This document shows, piece after piece, positions 9,390-18,646 of a stretch of DNA of 64,000 nucleotides (position 1 is the first letter of the stretch; every line of letters begins with the position of its first letter). The translations under genes and the position numbers were made by a program. The stretch lies in assembly GCF_004340985.1 (NCBI RefSeq), contig NZ_SLYB01000001.1:124001-188000 (forward strand), in the 5' to 3' direction. The notes under the pieces are model-generated. The model made no database searches. It was not told the origin of the DNA and worked only from the letters and a program-made list of their open reading frames with translations. The DNA comes from Cricetibacter osteomyelitidis (lineage in GTDB: Bacteria > Pseudomonadota > Gammaproteobacteria > Enterobacterales > Pasteurellaceae).

Positions 9390-9473
9390 TCGAAATATAG
9401 CTAAGATGTGTTAAAGAACAATCGCTCTTTTAACTTATTAACTAAGTACCGAGCCATTTTAGCTATATTACGA
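9390..9473. repeat. 84-base element with 15-bp terminal inverted repeats between garR and garK
   Basis: TCGAAATATAGCTAA (9390-9404) is the inverse of TTAGCTATATTACGA (9459-9473) with one mismatch. Inside lies a second hairpin, GTTAAAGA/TCTTTTAAC (9410-9434). No flanking target duplication is evident. It may be an mRNA structure controlling garK, or a small non-autonomous element. The 11-mer TTAAAGAACAA (9411-9421) also occurs at 7372-7382 in the gudX/garL region. Confidence 0.45.
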
Positions 9474-9496
9474 CGTCTATCTAAGTGAGAAGTATT

Positions 9497-10630
9497 ATGA
9501 AAATTGTCATCGCACCAGATTCTTTCAAAGAAAGTTTATCCGCTCTTAATGTGGCAAATGCCATTGAACGTGGTTTTAAACAAATATTTCCCGATGCGAC
9601 TTATGTAAAAGTGCCTGTTGCCGATGGTGGAGAGGGAACTGTCGATACGATGATTGAAGCAATGAATGGGCAAAAAGTTGAAGTGGAAGTCATTAATGCA
9701 CTAGGTGAACCGCAAATGGCATTTTGGGGGATTTCCGGTGATAAAAATACCGCATTTATTGAAATTGCTGCAGCTTGTGGCATTGAACAAGTGCCAATGG
9801 AACGTCGCAACCCACGTGTAACAACCACGTTTGGCGTTGGGCAATTAATTTTATCAGCATTAGATTTTGGTGCAAGACATTTTATTATTGGTTTAGGCGG
9901 TAGTGCGACTAATGATGCGGGGGCCGGGATGCTGCAGGCATTAGGGGCAAAACTATTAGATTACACAGGCAATGAACTTGACTTTGGTGGTGCTACTTTA
10001 GCAGATTTAGTGCATATTGATGTTAGCCAACTTGATCCTCGATTAAACGAATGTCGTTTTGATGTGGCTTGTGATGTGAGTAATCCGCTTGTGGGTGAAC
10101 AAGGGGCTTCGGCGATTTTTGGTCCGCAAAAAGGAGCAACACCGGAAATAGTGAAAGAATTGGATCTTGCATTAACACATTTTGCCGAAGTGGTTGAACA
10201 GGATTTACAAGTAGCAGTAAAAGATATTCCGGGGGGCGGTGCTGCCGGTGGATTAGGTGCGGCCTTTGCCGGCGTATTGAAAGGTAAATTGCAAAGCGGT
10301 ATTGGTATTATTGTGGATTTATTAGGTTTAGAAAAGCAAATACAAGATGCGGATTTAGTGATTACCGGTGAAGGGCGAGTAGATCATCAAAGCATTAAAG
10401 GTAAAGTGCCCATTGGGGTCGCGGCAGTAGCTAAAAAATATAATTTACCGGTAATTGGTATTGCCGGTAGTCTTGGACAAAATATCGAAATAGTATACGG
10501 TTATGGACTTGATTGCGTGTTCAGTGTGCTAAATAAGGTGAGTACTTTGCCAGAAGCTTTAGCTGAAGCTGAATATAATGTAGAACTCACTTCTCGCAAT
10601 ATTGCCACAGTATTGAAGATGAGGATTTAG
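9497..10630 (+). CDS. garK: Glycerate 2-kinase
   Basis: Phosphorylates D-glycerate to 2-phosphoglycerate, which enters lower glycolysis and ends the glucarate route. The product is 377 residues and follows E. coli GarK from the first residues (MKIVIAPDSFKESLSA). Family blocks VPVADGGEGTV, IIGLGGSATNDAGAGM, FGPQKGA, VITGEGRVDHQS and GKVPIGVA are present. I prefer ATG 9497 to the in-frame GTG at 9485 because homology begins at the ATG and GAGA at 9487-9490 can act as its ribosome binding site. cdaR follows after 15 bases, so the two are likely cotranscribed. Confidence 0.94.
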   Translation: MKIVIAPDSFKESLSALNVANAIERGFKQIFPDATYVKVPVADGGEGTVDTMIEAMNGQKVEVEVINALGEPQMAFWGISGDKNTAFIEIAAACGIEQVPMERRNPRVTTTFGVGQLILSALDFGARHFIIGLGGSATNDAGAGMLQALGAKLLDYTGNELDFGGATLADLVHIDVSQLDPRLNECRFDVACDVSNPLVGEQGASAIFGPQKGATPEIVKELDLALTHFAEVVEQDLQVAVKDIPGGGAAGGLGAAFAGVLKGKLQSGIGIIVDLLGLEKQIQDADLVITGEGRVDHQSIKGKVPIGVAAVAKKYNLPVIGIAGSLGQNIEIVYGYGLDCVFSVLNKVSTLPEALAEAEYNVELTSRNIATVLKMRI

Positions 10631-10645
10631 TAAGGAAATGATAAT

Positions 10646-11797
10646 ATGCCCGCATACTTACTTGATGAAAAGCTAGCCCAAAAAATTGTGCAGCGTACAA
10701 TGGATATTATTGATTGTAATATTAATATTATGGATGCTAAGGGAAAAATTATTGCCAGTGGCGATATTAATCGAATAGGGGAAATCCATGATGGGGCATT
10801 GTTGGTACTGTCACAAGGGCGAATCGTAGATATTAATGAAGCGGTTATTCATAGCTTGCATGGGGTGAGACCTGGTATTAATTTGCCTTTACACGTAGAT
10901 GGCAATATTGTGGGCGTGATTGGTTTAACAGGTAATCCGGCAACCTTGAAAGAATTTGGCCGACTTGTATGTATGACTGCTGAAATGATGCTGGAACAAG
11001 CTCGATTATTTGATATTTTGGCACAAGATACTCGTCTGAAAGAAGAGTTAATTTTAAATTTAATTGAAAGTGAAAGCATTACACCCGCATTGATGGACTG
11101 GGCAAACCGTTTAGGTGTGGATTTGAGTATTCCTAGGGTTGCTTGTATTATTGAAGTTGATAGCGGTCAGCTAGGAATTGAAAATGCCAGAACAGAGTTG
11201 CAAAATCTCCAACATTTACTTAAATTTCCAGAACGTGATAATCTTGTTGCTGTAGTCTCTCTCACTGAATTAGTGATTTTAAAACCGGCACTAAATAACT
11301 TTGGCCGTTGGGATGTGGATGATCAGTTAGTCCGGATTCAACAACTTGTTGGACGAATGAATGAGAACGCTAAATTAAATGTGCGAATTGCACTAGGCAA
11401 TTACTTTACCGGTGATAATAGCATTTCTCTTTCCTACCATACAGCAAAAACTACCCTACAAATTGGTAAAGAGCGTTTTCCTAAAAAACGCATATACAGT
11501 TATCAAGATTTGATTTTACCGGTATTGCTTAATCAACTCAAAGAAGGTTGGCAAAAAGAAGAACTTGAACGGCCTATTCGTCGCTTAAAATTAATGGATA
11601 GTAATGGTGTTTTAGTAAAAACATTGCTTGTTTGGTTTGAAAATAATATGCAAACAATAGCGACGGCAAAAGCATTATATGTACATAGAAATACATTAGA
11701 ATATCGATTAAATAAAATTTCTGACCTAACTGGACTTGATCTTAATAGTACAGATGCGCGATTTTTACTTTATATGGCAGTTCATATAGTTCCCTAA
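10646..11797 (+). CDS. cdaR: Sugar diacid regulator CdaR
   Basis: Activator of glucarate, galactarate and glycerate use in E. coli, responding to sugar diacids. The 383-residue protein matches E. coli CdaR along its length. It has an N-terminal sugar-diacid recognition domain (about 1-135, with VLSQGR, GVRPGINLPL and VIGLTG) and a C-terminal PucR-type helix-turn-helix (about 325-375, with ALYVHRNTLEYRLNKISDLTGLDL). It is the last gene of the garL operon and is followed by a terminator. The palindromes at 7323, 7431 and 11895 are the natural candidates for its binding sites, by inference. Confidence 0.94.
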   Translation: MPAYLLDEKLAQKIVQRTMDIIDCNINIMDAKGKIIASGDINRIGEIHDGALLVLSQGRIVDINEAVIHSLHGVRPGINLPLHVDGNIVGVIGLTGNPATLKEFGRLVCMTAEMMLEQARLFDILAQDTRLKEELILNLIESESITPALMDWANRLGVDLSIPRVACIIEVDSGQLGIENARTELQNLQHLLKFPERDNLVAVVSLTELVILKPALNNFGRWDVDDQLVRIQQLVGRMNENAKLNVRIALGNYFTGDNSISLSYHTAKTTLQIGKERFPKKRIYSYQDLILPVLLNQLKEGWQKEELERPIRRLKLMDSNGVLVKTLLVWFENNMQTIATAKALYVHRNTLEYRLNKISDLTGLDLNSTDARFLLYMAVHIVP

Positions 11798-11814
11798 TAA
11801 AAAGTTAATATATT

Positions 11815-11857
11815 AAAAATACCGTGCTAAATTAGAAATAAAAGTATGGTATTTTTT
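11815..11857 (+). terminator. Terminator after cdaR
   Basis: AAAAATACC (11815-11823) pairs with GGTATTTTT (11848-11856), with a run of seven T in and after the right arm. The loop is long (24 bases). It separates the gar operon from the TTT transporter. Confidence 0.65.
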
Positions 11858-11871
11858 TATTTATAATAAAA

Positions 11872-11887
11872 TGTGATCTTTATCACA
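11872..11887. promoter_or_regulatory. CRP site upstream of the TTT transporter
   Basis: TGTGA-N6-TCACA, perfect in both halves, 167 bases before the transporter's first start codon. A TATAAT at 11973-11978 without a good -35 box fits an activator-dependent promoter. Confidence 0.75.
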
Positions 11888-11894
11888 GGTAGTA

Positions 11895-11906
11895 GTGCAT
11901 ATGCAC
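11895..11906. promoter_or_regulatory. Candidate CdaR operator upstream of the TTT transporter
   Basis: GTGCATATGCAC, a perfect palindrome beside the CRP site. It is the same element as in the gudX/garL control region (7323-7334, 7431-7442), which ties the transporter to the aldarate genes. Confidence 0.55.
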
Positions 11907-12053
11907 AAATAAAAAGAGTGAATATAATCGTATCTTTTGATAAATATAGAATACTTAAAATAGGCTAATTTTTATAATGTATTAAAGTATTTTGTTTGGT
12001 TCATTAATAGCTAATGCAAACATCACTATTTATCAACTACTGGAGATACAAAC

Positions 12054-13028
12054 ATGAAAAATTTCAAACTTAAAACTGCCATTACTGCTTTGGCAACCGC
12101 TGCTGTAGTATTTTCTTCTTCTGTTTCCGCAGAAACTGATTGGCCAAAAAGACCGGTTAACTTAATTGTTGCATTCTCTGCAGGTGGAAACTCAGATTAT
12201 AATGCTCGTGCGTTAGCTAAACATTTAACCAAAGAATTGGGTCAACCGGTAGTGGTAAGTAATATTGCCGGTAGTGGCGGTTCTATTGCGGCTGCACAAG
12301 TAAAAGAAATGAAGCCGGATGGCTATAACGTGTTAGTGACACAGCTTTCTTTAAATATTGCAGAAGCATCAAAAATGGTGAATTTCGGATTTAAAGATTT
12401 TGATCCTTGTTGTGTATTCTCTGCAGCGGCCGATGAAGTGTTAGTTACTAATGCGGAGGCACCATTTAATACCATTCAAGAATTGATTACAGAATCAGAA
12501 AAAAATCCGGGTAAATATAAATTAGCTGTAAATACTGGTGCCTCAACTTTATGGATTGCTATTGGTTTACAACAAGCGGGTGCGAAGCTAAATATCGTAT
12601 CTTCAGGCGGTTCCGGCGAACGTTTACCGTTACTTTTAGGTCGCCACGTTGATATTATTCCAATGCCATATAACATGGTACAAACCTATGTGGATAAAGG
12701 ACAATTCAAATATTTAGCTAATGTTAGTAACGTACGTAGCAAAAATGACAAATTAGTGAATGTACCAACTTTACGTGAATCCGGTGTACCGGCAGGTTAT
12801 GCTTATTACAATACGATGTTTTTCCCGAAAGGTACCGATCCTGAAATTATTGCAAAACTTTCTGCGGCAACTGGTAAAGTTATCAATGAAAATGCAGAAT
12901 ATCGTAAAGAAGTTGAAGGTTTCTTCCAAGAGCCTGTATATATGAATACGGAAGATACTATCAAAATCTGGGATAAAGAACGCGAAGAGCTACTCAAAAT
13001 CAGTGATTTATTACAAGGTAAAAAATAA
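12054..13028 (+). CDS. TTT-family periplasmic solute-binding protein (TctC/Bug type)
   Basis: Extracytoplasmic receptor of a tripartite tricarboxylate-type transporter, 324 residues. A signal peptide with cleavage after about residue 26 (SVSA) is followed by the family start WPKRPVNLIVAFSAGGNSDYNARALA. NIAGSGGSIAAAQV and KPDGYNVLV are typical of Bug receptors. A GGAGA ribosome binding site precedes the ATG. It heads a three-gene operon with TctB- and TctA-like membrane proteins. Receptors of this family bind di- and tricarboxylates. The shared CRP site and palindrome upstream suggest an aldarate such as glucarate as ligand. That is inference, but notable because no GudP/GarP-type permease is present in the window. 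Confidence 0.9.
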   Translation: MKNFKLKTAITALATAAVVFSSSVSAETDWPKRPVNLIVAFSAGGNSDYNARALAKHLTKELGQPVVVSNIAGSGGSIAAAQVKEMKPDGYNVLVTQLSLNIAEASKMVNFGFKDFDPCCVFSAAADEVLVTNAEAPFNTIQELITESEKNPGKYKLAVNTGASTLWIAIGLQQAGAKLNIVSSGGSGERLPLLLGRHVDIIPMPYNMVQTYVDKGQFKYLANVSNVRSKNDKLVNVPTLRESGVPAGYAYYNTMFFPKGTDPEIIAKLSAATGKVINENAEYRKEVEGFFQEPVYMNTEDTIKIWDKEREELLKISDLLQGKK

Positions 13029-13043
13029 TAGCGTTAATGTTAC

Positions 13044-13070
13044 GGCCAACCGACAATCGGTTGGTCGTTT
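13044..13070 (+). terminator. Stem-loop between receptor and TctB genes
   Basis: CCAACCGA (13046-13053) and TCGGTTGG (13057-13064) form a tight hairpin with a three-base loop, extended by G-C and G-T pairs and followed by GTTTTA. As the operon continues, it is probably a partial terminator or mRNA stabiliser favouring the receptor over the membrane genes. Confidence 0.55.
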
Positions 13071-13097
13071 TATAGCTATTATAATGGGAGATATCGA

Positions 13098-13607
13098 ATG
13101 AATATCAACATAAAAAAAGATTTTGCTGTCAGTATATTTTTTGCTGTACTTTCTATTGCTTACTTGTACGGAACACAAAGTATTTCAGTATTTAGTCCTT
13201 TTGGTCAGCAAGGGCTTGATTCTAAATCGGTACCACAAATTATTGGTGGTTTAACATTGTTACTCAGTATTAGCCTGTTTATTACTACTTTAATTCGTTA
13301 CCGTAAATCAAGATCAGAAACAGAATACGTTCAAGCTGAAGAAATCGCAACTAAGAAAAAATTCCCAATTAAATTAGTTGCTTCTATTGTATTGCTCAGC
13401 TTATATATTGGACTGTATCAAAGTCTAGGATTTATTGTATCAAGTATTGCATATTTAATTTTACAATCTTTGTTATTAATACCTACTGAAAAACGTAAAA
13501 AATGGACCTTATTTATTATCGTTTTATCCGTAGTATTTACAGTCACGATTTATTTTGTGTTTAGTAAATATCTGACTTTATTTTTGCCTAGTGGAATTTT
13601 AGGTTAG
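13098..13607 (+). CDS. TTT-family small membrane subunit (TctB type)
   Basis: Small integral membrane component of the TTT transporter, 169 residues with about four predicted membrane segments (roughly 10-28, 49-67, 91-110 and 135-165). SKSVPQIIGGLTLLLSI corresponds to the usual TctB P-x-(I/L)-x-G pattern near the end of segment one. A GGGAGA ribosome binding site lies 8 bases upstream. It lies between the receptor and the large channel subunit, with only 10 bases to the next gene. TctB proteins are poorly conserved, so the call rests on size, topology and position. Confidence 0.88.
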   Translation: MNINIKKDFAVSIFFAVLSIAYLYGTQSISVFSPFGQQGLDSKSVPQIIGGLTLLLSISLFITTLIRYRKSRSETEYVQAEEIATKKKFPIKLVASIVLLSLYIGLYQSLGFIVSSIAYLILQSLLLIPTEKRKKWTLFIIVLSVVFTVTIYFVFSKYLTLFLPSGILG

Positions 13608-13617
13608 GAGTGTCAAT

Positions 13618-15102
13618 ATGTTAGAAATGCTTACTTCAGGATTTCTTGCCGTTTTTACTGATCCCCTCGGTATTGCCTTTATTTTATTAGGTGTAATGGT
13701 GGGGATAATATTTGGTTCCTTACCGGGATTAACTACTGTTGCGGCATTATCAATGTTCTTACCGATTACCTATGCAATGAGCAGTGGTAATGGTTTATCA
13801 ATGCTTACCGCTATTTATATCGGTGGTATTTCAGGAGGATTAATTTCTGCGATTTTACTTAATATCCCGGGAACACCAAGTTCTATAGCAACTTGTTTTG
13901 AAGGTGTGCCAATGGCACGTAAAGGTCAAGCAGGAAAAGCATTAGGTTTAGGGATTTTTGCATCATTAGTGGGGACTGTAATTGGTATTCTAGCAATGAT
14001 TGTATTAAGTCCGGTACTTGCGGCATTGACCATTAAATTTGGCCCATGGGAATATTTCTCAGTGACCATTTTTGCCTTAACCTTGATTTCATCACTTGCA
14101 GGTAAATCAATGATCAAAGGTTTATTGAGTGCCTTATTTGGTATGATGTTTGCAACTGTAGGCTTATCTTCCATTGATAGTGCTCAACGCTTTACTTTCG
14201 GTTCAGTGGATTTATCTTCCGGCTTTAATTTACTTGCCGTATTAGTAGGTCTATACGCCATTAGTGAAGTGCTTACTTCGGCAGATAGTAAACAACAAAC
14301 CGGTGAAATCCTTAACTATAAAATGAAAGGTCTATTAGGTTTCCGCTTAAGAGAGTTAAAAGGCCAAACAATGAACTTTATTCGCTCTTCTTTGATTGGA
14401 TTGGGTATTGGTATTTTACCGGGAATCGGGGCTTCAAGTAGTAACTTGATTGCGTATTCCGTAACAAAGAATGTAAGCAAACATCCGGAACAATTTGGTA
14501 CGGGCATCCAAGATGGCATTATTAGTACAGAATCAAGTAATAACTCATCCATTGGTGGGGCAATGATTCCATTATTAACCTTGGGTATTCCGGGAGATGG
14601 TGCGACTGCAATTTTACTTGGGGGCTTTATGTTACACGGTTTGCAGCCTGGACCATTGTTATTCCAGACTAATGGGGACGTTGTGTATCATATCTTTGCT
14701 TCAATGATTGTGGCTTCATTCATAATGGCACTTATTATGTATGCCGGTATGCGTTTTTTGGTAAAAATCTTAGAAATTCCATCATACATTTTATTGCCAA
14801 TCATCATTGTGCTTTGTTTAATTGGTGCTTATGCGTTGAATAACCGTGTATTTGATATGTGGAGTTTGTTAGTATTCGGTATTATCGGTCTGAGCTTATC
14901 TCGCTTTGGTATTCCGGCACCACCATTTATTCTCGGTTTCATCCTTGAAAATGCAATGGAAACAAATTTACGTCGCGGTGTACAATATGCTAACGGTGAC
15001 TTAACTGAACTCTTTAATCATCCAATTGCATTATTCTTTTTAGCATTGACTGTATTGAGTATCGTATTAACTGTGTATCGTCAGTTTAAGAAAAAAGCAT
15101 GA
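13618..15102 (+). CDS. TTT-family large membrane subunit (TctA type)
   Basis: Channel-forming subunit of the TTT transporter, 494 residues with 11-12 predicted membrane segments. Family hallmarks are GIIFGSLPGLTTVAALSMFLP near residues 28-48, the GGISGGLISAILLNIPGTPSSIATCFEGVPMARKGQA block near 70-105, the second-half GILPGIGASSSN near 262-273, and LTLGIPGDGATAILLGGFMLHGLQPGP near 320-346. It is third in the operon, ended by an inverted uptake-signal hairpin. Identity as TctA-like is secure; the substrate is not known. Confidence 0.93.
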   Translation: MLEMLTSGFLAVFTDPLGIAFILLGVMVGIIFGSLPGLTTVAALSMFLPITYAMSSGNGLSMLTAIYIGGISGGLISAILLNIPGTPSSIATCFEGVPMARKGQAGKALGLGIFASLVGTVIGILAMIVLSPVLAALTIKFGPWEYFSVTIFALTLISSLAGKSMIKGLLSALFGMMFATVGLSSIDSAQRFTFGSVDLSSGFNLLAVLVGLYAISEVLTSADSKQQTGEILNYKMKGLLGFRLRELKGQTMNFIRSSLIGLGIGILPGIGASSSNLIAYSVTKNVSKHPEQFGTGIQDGIISTESSNNSSIGGAMIPLLTLGIPGDGATAILLGGFMLHGLQPGPLLFQTNGDVVYHIFASMIVASFIMALIMYAGMRFLVKILEIPSYILLPIIIVLCLIGAYALNNRVFDMWSLLVFGIIGLSLSRFGIPAPPFILGFILENAMETNLRRGVQYANGDLTELFNHPIALFFLALTVLSIVLTVYRQFKKKA

Positions 15103-15127
15103 TAGAGACTGGGTAGTATAAAATAAA

Positions 15128-15162
15128 AAATGCGGTAACTTTTCAAAAAAATTACCGCACTT
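15128..15162 (+). terminator. Terminator between the TTT operon and convergent lpdA
   Basis: TGCGGTAA (15131-15138) pairs with TTACCGCA (15152-15159). The right arm is a full uptake signal (15154-15162) and the left arm has one mismatch (AAATGCGGT). A/T tracts flank both sides, so it can serve both converging operons. Confidence 0.75.
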
Positions 15163-15178
15163 TATCGTTTAAATCAAA

Positions 15179-16600
15179 CTATTTCTTTTTCGCTTTAGGA
15201 TTTGGTAAGTCTGTGATAGAACCTTCAAATACTTCAGCGGCTAAACCGACAGATTCGTGTAATGTCGGGTGAGCATGGATAGTTAATGCTAGGTCTTCTG
15301 CATCACAACCCATTTCGATAGCCAAGCCGATTTCGCCGAGCAATTCACCACCGTTGGTACCTACAATAGCACCACCGATAACGCGGTGAGAGGCTTTATC
15401 AAAAATCAGTTTAGTCATGCCGTCAGCACAGTCAGAAGCGATTGCACGACCGGATGCTGCCCATGGGAATTTCGCCACTTCGTAGTTAATTCCTTCAGCT
15501 TTACATTCTTTCTCGGTTTTACCCACCCAAGCCACTTCCGGCTCAGTATAAGCAATTGAAGGAATCACTTTCGGATCGAAATAGTGTTTTTTGCCTGCGA
15601 TCACTTCGGCTGCCACGTGACCTTCGTGTACACCTTTGTGCGCTAACATTGGTTGGCCTACAATATCCCCGATAGCATAAATATGCGGTACATTGGTACG
15701 CATTTGTTTATCGGTGCGGATAAAGCCGCGATCATCCACTTCAACACCGGCAATGTGAGCATCAATAAGTTTACCGTTTGGTGTACGGCCGATAGCGACT
15801 AATACCGCATCATAACGACGGATTTCATTAGCCGCTTTGCCTTCCATTGATACGTAAATACCGTCTGTTTTTGCTTCAACTGCAGTTACTTTGGTTTCAA
15901 GCAATAGGTTGAATTTTTTCTCGATACGTTTGGTGTAGATGCCAACAATATCTTTATCTGCGGCTGGAATCACCTGATCGAACATTTCTACCACATCGAC
16001 TTTAGAACCGAGAGAGTGGTAAACCGTACCCATTTCCAAACCGATGATACCGCCACCCATGATTAATAGGTTTTCCGGCACTTCTTTTAGTTTAAGTGCA
16101 TCTGTGGAATCCCAAATACGCGGATCTTCGTGCGGGATAAACGGTAATTGAATCGGGCGGGAACCTGCAGCGATAATAGCGTTATCGAAGGTAATCATGG
16201 TTTCGCCTTCTTCACCTGCAACGATAATGGTATTCGGGCTGGAGAATTTACCAAAGCCGTTTACCACTTGCACTTTACGTTGCTTAGCCATACCGGCTAA
16301 ACCGCCGGTTAATTGGGTAATTACTTTTTCTTTCCAACCGCGGATTTTGTCGATATCCGTTGTAGGTTCGCCGAATACGATACCGTGAGTGGACAAAGAT
16401 TTAGCTTCTTCAATTACTTTCGCTACATGCAATAAGGCTTTAGACGGAATACAACCTACGTTTAAGCACACGCCGCCTAAGGTCGAGAAACGTTCTACTA
16501 TTACGGTTTCCAAGCCTAAGTCAGCACAACGGAAGGCTGCAGAATAACCAGCAGGGCCAGCACCTAATACTACAACCTGTGTTTTAATTTCTTTATTCAT
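15179..16600 (-). CDS. lpdA: Dihydrolipoyl dehydrogenase (E3)
   Basis: FAD enzyme that reoxidises the lipoyl groups of pyruvate dehydrogenase with NAD+. With the start at 16600 it has 474 residues, equal to E. coli Lpd. The FAD motif VVVLGAGPAGYSAA starts at residue 9. The redox pair is Cys45/Cys50 in GGVCLNVGCIPSKA, the NAD motif GGGIIGLEMG follows, and the catalytic dyad lies in HAHPTLHESVG near the end. An upstream in-frame extension to 16639 is rejected, since homology and a GGAG ribosome binding site both support 16600. It is third in the aceE-aceF-lpdA operon, with an uptake signal in the gap (16633-16641). Confidence 0.96.
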   Translation of the reverse strand: MNKEIKTQVVVLGAGPAGYSAAFRCADLGLETVIVERFSTLGGVCLNVGCIPSKALLHVAKVIEEAKSLSTHGIVFGEPTTDIDKIRGWKEKVITQLTGGLAGMAKQRKVQVVNGFGKFSSPNTIIVAGEEGETMITFDNAIIAAGSRPIQLPFIPHEDPRIWDSTDALKLKEVPENLLIMGGGIIGLEMGTVYHSLGSKVDVVEMFDQVIPAADKDIVGIYTKRIEKKFNLLLETKVTAVEAKTDGIYVSMEGKAANEIRRYDAVLVAIGRTPNGKLIDAHIAGVEVDDRGFIRTDKQMRTNVPHIYAIGDIVGQPMLAHKGVHEGHVAAEVIAGKKHYFDPKVIPSIAYTEPEVAWVGKTEKECKAEGINYEVAKFPWAASGRAIASDCADGMTKLIFDKASHRVIGGAIVGTNGGELLGEIGLAIEMGCDAEDLALTIHAHPTLHESVGLAAEVFEGSITDLPNPKAKKK

Positions 16601-16695
16601 TGTTTTTCTCCGTAAAAATTTTGCAGTTTTTGACCGCACTTTTACTGAAAGTTGGCAGGCTTTTACCTGCCAAAATTACATGCTCAATTACCTAA

Positions 16696-18594
16696 TTACA
16701 TCACTAGGCGGCGTAAATCAGATAACACACCGTTAATAAAGGTGATGAATCTTGCACCGTCCGCACCGTCGATTACACGGTGATCGTAAGATAATGATAA
16801 TGGTAACATTAAACGTGCAGTGAAGTCTTTGCCGTTCCATACCGGTGTCATTTCAGATTTAGATACACCTAAGATGGCCACTTCAGGCGCATTCACAATT
16901 GGAGTGAAATGTGTACCGCCGATACCGCCTAGGCTTGAAATAGTAAAGCAGCCGCCTTGCATATCGGATGCCGTCAGTTTACCTGCACGGGCTTTTTTCG
17001 AGATTTCCGCTAACTCGCGGGAAAGTTCGATAATACCTTTTTTATTGACATCTTTAAATACAGGTACTACTAAACCGTTCGGTGTATCTACCGCTACGCC
17101 GATGTTTACATATTTTTTCAATATTAAACGTTGACTGTCTTCTGAAAGTGAGCTATTGAAACGCGGATAAGCTTCTAAGGCTTTCGCTACCGCTTTCATA
17201 ATAAACACTAACGGCGTGATTTTCACGTCTAGTTTTTGTTTTTCCGCTAATATGTTTTGTTCTTTACGGAAGGCTTCTAAATCGGTGATATCCGCTTTAT
17301 CCCATTGGGTTACATGTGGAATCATCACCCAGTTGCGGTGTAAGTTTGCACCGGAGATTTTTTGGATACGACCTAATTCTACTTCTTCGGTTTCACCAAA
17401 TTTGCTGAAATCGACTTTCGGCCAAGGTAATAAGCCTAAGCCCGCACCGTTTGCTGCACCTGTGCCGGCTGTTGCCGGAGCCACATTACCGCTTTCCACA
17501 GCTTGAATCGCCGCTTTCACATAAGCCTGAACGTCTTCTTTTAAGATACGTCCTTTACGACCGGTACCTTTCACTTTATCTAGGTTTACGCCGAATTCAC
17601 GTGCCAAACGACGCACTACCGGTGTGGCATGAGCGAAGGTTGTGCTCGCAGTTACTTCATTTTGGCTTGCCGGTGTGCTTGCCTGTACTGGTGCTGCCGA
17701 AGCAGACTGTGCCGGTGTAGGAGCCGTTGCTTGAGCTTGAACAGCGGGAGCTGCACCCGCTACTTCAAATTTCATAATTAGTGAACCGGTAGATACTTTA
17801 TCACCGGCATTCACTAGAATTTCCACAACTTTACCCGCAAACGGAGCCGGTACTTCCATAGACGCTTTATCGCCTTCAACGGTAATTAATGATTGCTCTT
17901 CTGAAACGCTATCACCCACGGCAACCATAATTTCAGTGACATTCACTTCATCACCGCCGATATCCGGCACGTTCACATCAACTACACCGCCGGTTGCAGC
18001 AGGAGTTGCTGCAGGTGCTGTTTCTTGAGTAACAGGTGTAGCCGCTTGAGCTGCACCGGCAACTTCAAATTTCATAATCAATGAACCGGTGGAAACTTTA
18101 TCGCCCGCGTTCACTAAGATTTCAACTACTTTACCGGCAAATGGTGCAGGTACTTCCATTGAAGCTTTGTCACCTTCAACGGTGATTAAAGATTGTTCTT
18201 CTGAAACGGTGTTACCCACGGCAACCATAATTTCAGTCACGTTGACTTCATCGCCACCGATATCCGGTACATTCACTTCAACCACAGATGCCGCAGCAGA
18301 TGCAGAAACCGGGGCGGAAACGACCGCACTTTCAGCTTTAACTTCAGCAACCGGAGCCGCATCAGCAGATTCCAATACAAGCATTGGTGTGCCGGTGGTT
18401 ACTTTATCGCCTACTTTCACTAATACTTCTTTTACCACACCTGTTTCCGGAGCCGGTACTTCCATTGATGCTTTATCGCCTTCGACGTTGATCACGCTTT
18501 GATCAACGGTCACTGTATCACCGACTTTTACCATTACTTCTGTAACAGTAACTTCATCGCTGCCGATATCAGGAATTTGAATTTGTTTTGACAT
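16696..18594 (-). CDS. aceF: Pyruvate dehydrogenase E2, dihydrolipoamide acetyltransferase with three lipoyl domains
   Basis: Core subunit of pyruvate dehydrogenase, passing acetyl groups from lipoyl arms to CoA. The 632-residue protein carries three lipoyl domains with the swinging lysines at 41, 143 and 243 in GDKAS. Alanine/proline-rich linkers separate them. An E1/E3-binding domain follows at about 322-360 ([14 protein letters not shown]), and the catalytic domain carries His605 in DHRVIDG. The second and third lipoyl domains are almost identical, as expected from internal duplication. An uptake signal is embedded in the first linker (18323-18331), a tolerant site. Translationally close to aceE (52-base gap). 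Confidence 0.96.
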   Translation of the reverse strand: MSKQIQIPDIGSDEVTVTEVMVKVGDTVTVDQSVINVEGDKASMEVPAPETGVVKEVLVKVGDKVTTGTPMLVLESADAAPVAEVKAESAVVSAPVSASAAASVVEVNVPDIGGDEVNVTEIMVAVGNTVSEEQSLITVEGDKASMEVPAPFAGKVVEILVNAGDKVSTGSLIMKFEVAGAAQAATPVTQETAPAATPAATGGVVDVNVPDIGGDEVNVTEIMVAVGDSVSEEQSLITVEGDKASMEVPAPFAGKVVEILVNAGDKVSTGSLIMKFEVAGAAPAVQAQATAPTPAQSASAAPVQASTPASQNEVTASTTFAHATPVVRRLAREFGVNLDKVKGTGRKGRILKEDVQAYVKAAIQAVESGNVAPATAGTGAANGAGLGLLPWPKVDFSKFGETEEVELGRIQKISGANLHRNWVMIPHVTQWDKADITDLEAFRKEQNILAEKQKLDVKITPLVFIMKAVAKALEAYPRFNSSLSEDSQRLILKKYVNIGVAVDTPNGLVVPVFKDVNKKGIIELSRELAEISKKARAGKLTASDMQGGCFTISSLGGIGGTHFTPIVNAPEVAILGVSKSEMTPVWNGKDFTARLMLPLSLSYDHRVIDGADGARFITFINGVLSDLRRLVM

Positions 18595-18646
18595 GTTATA
18601 TTACCTTTTTTGAAGGTTGGCGGTTAACTTCCCGCCAAACCATTAA

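Noticed and set aside
17761..18300. Repeated DNA in aceF as a mobile or assembly repeat
   Set aside because: It encodes the second and third lipoyl domains, a normal feature of this enzyme.
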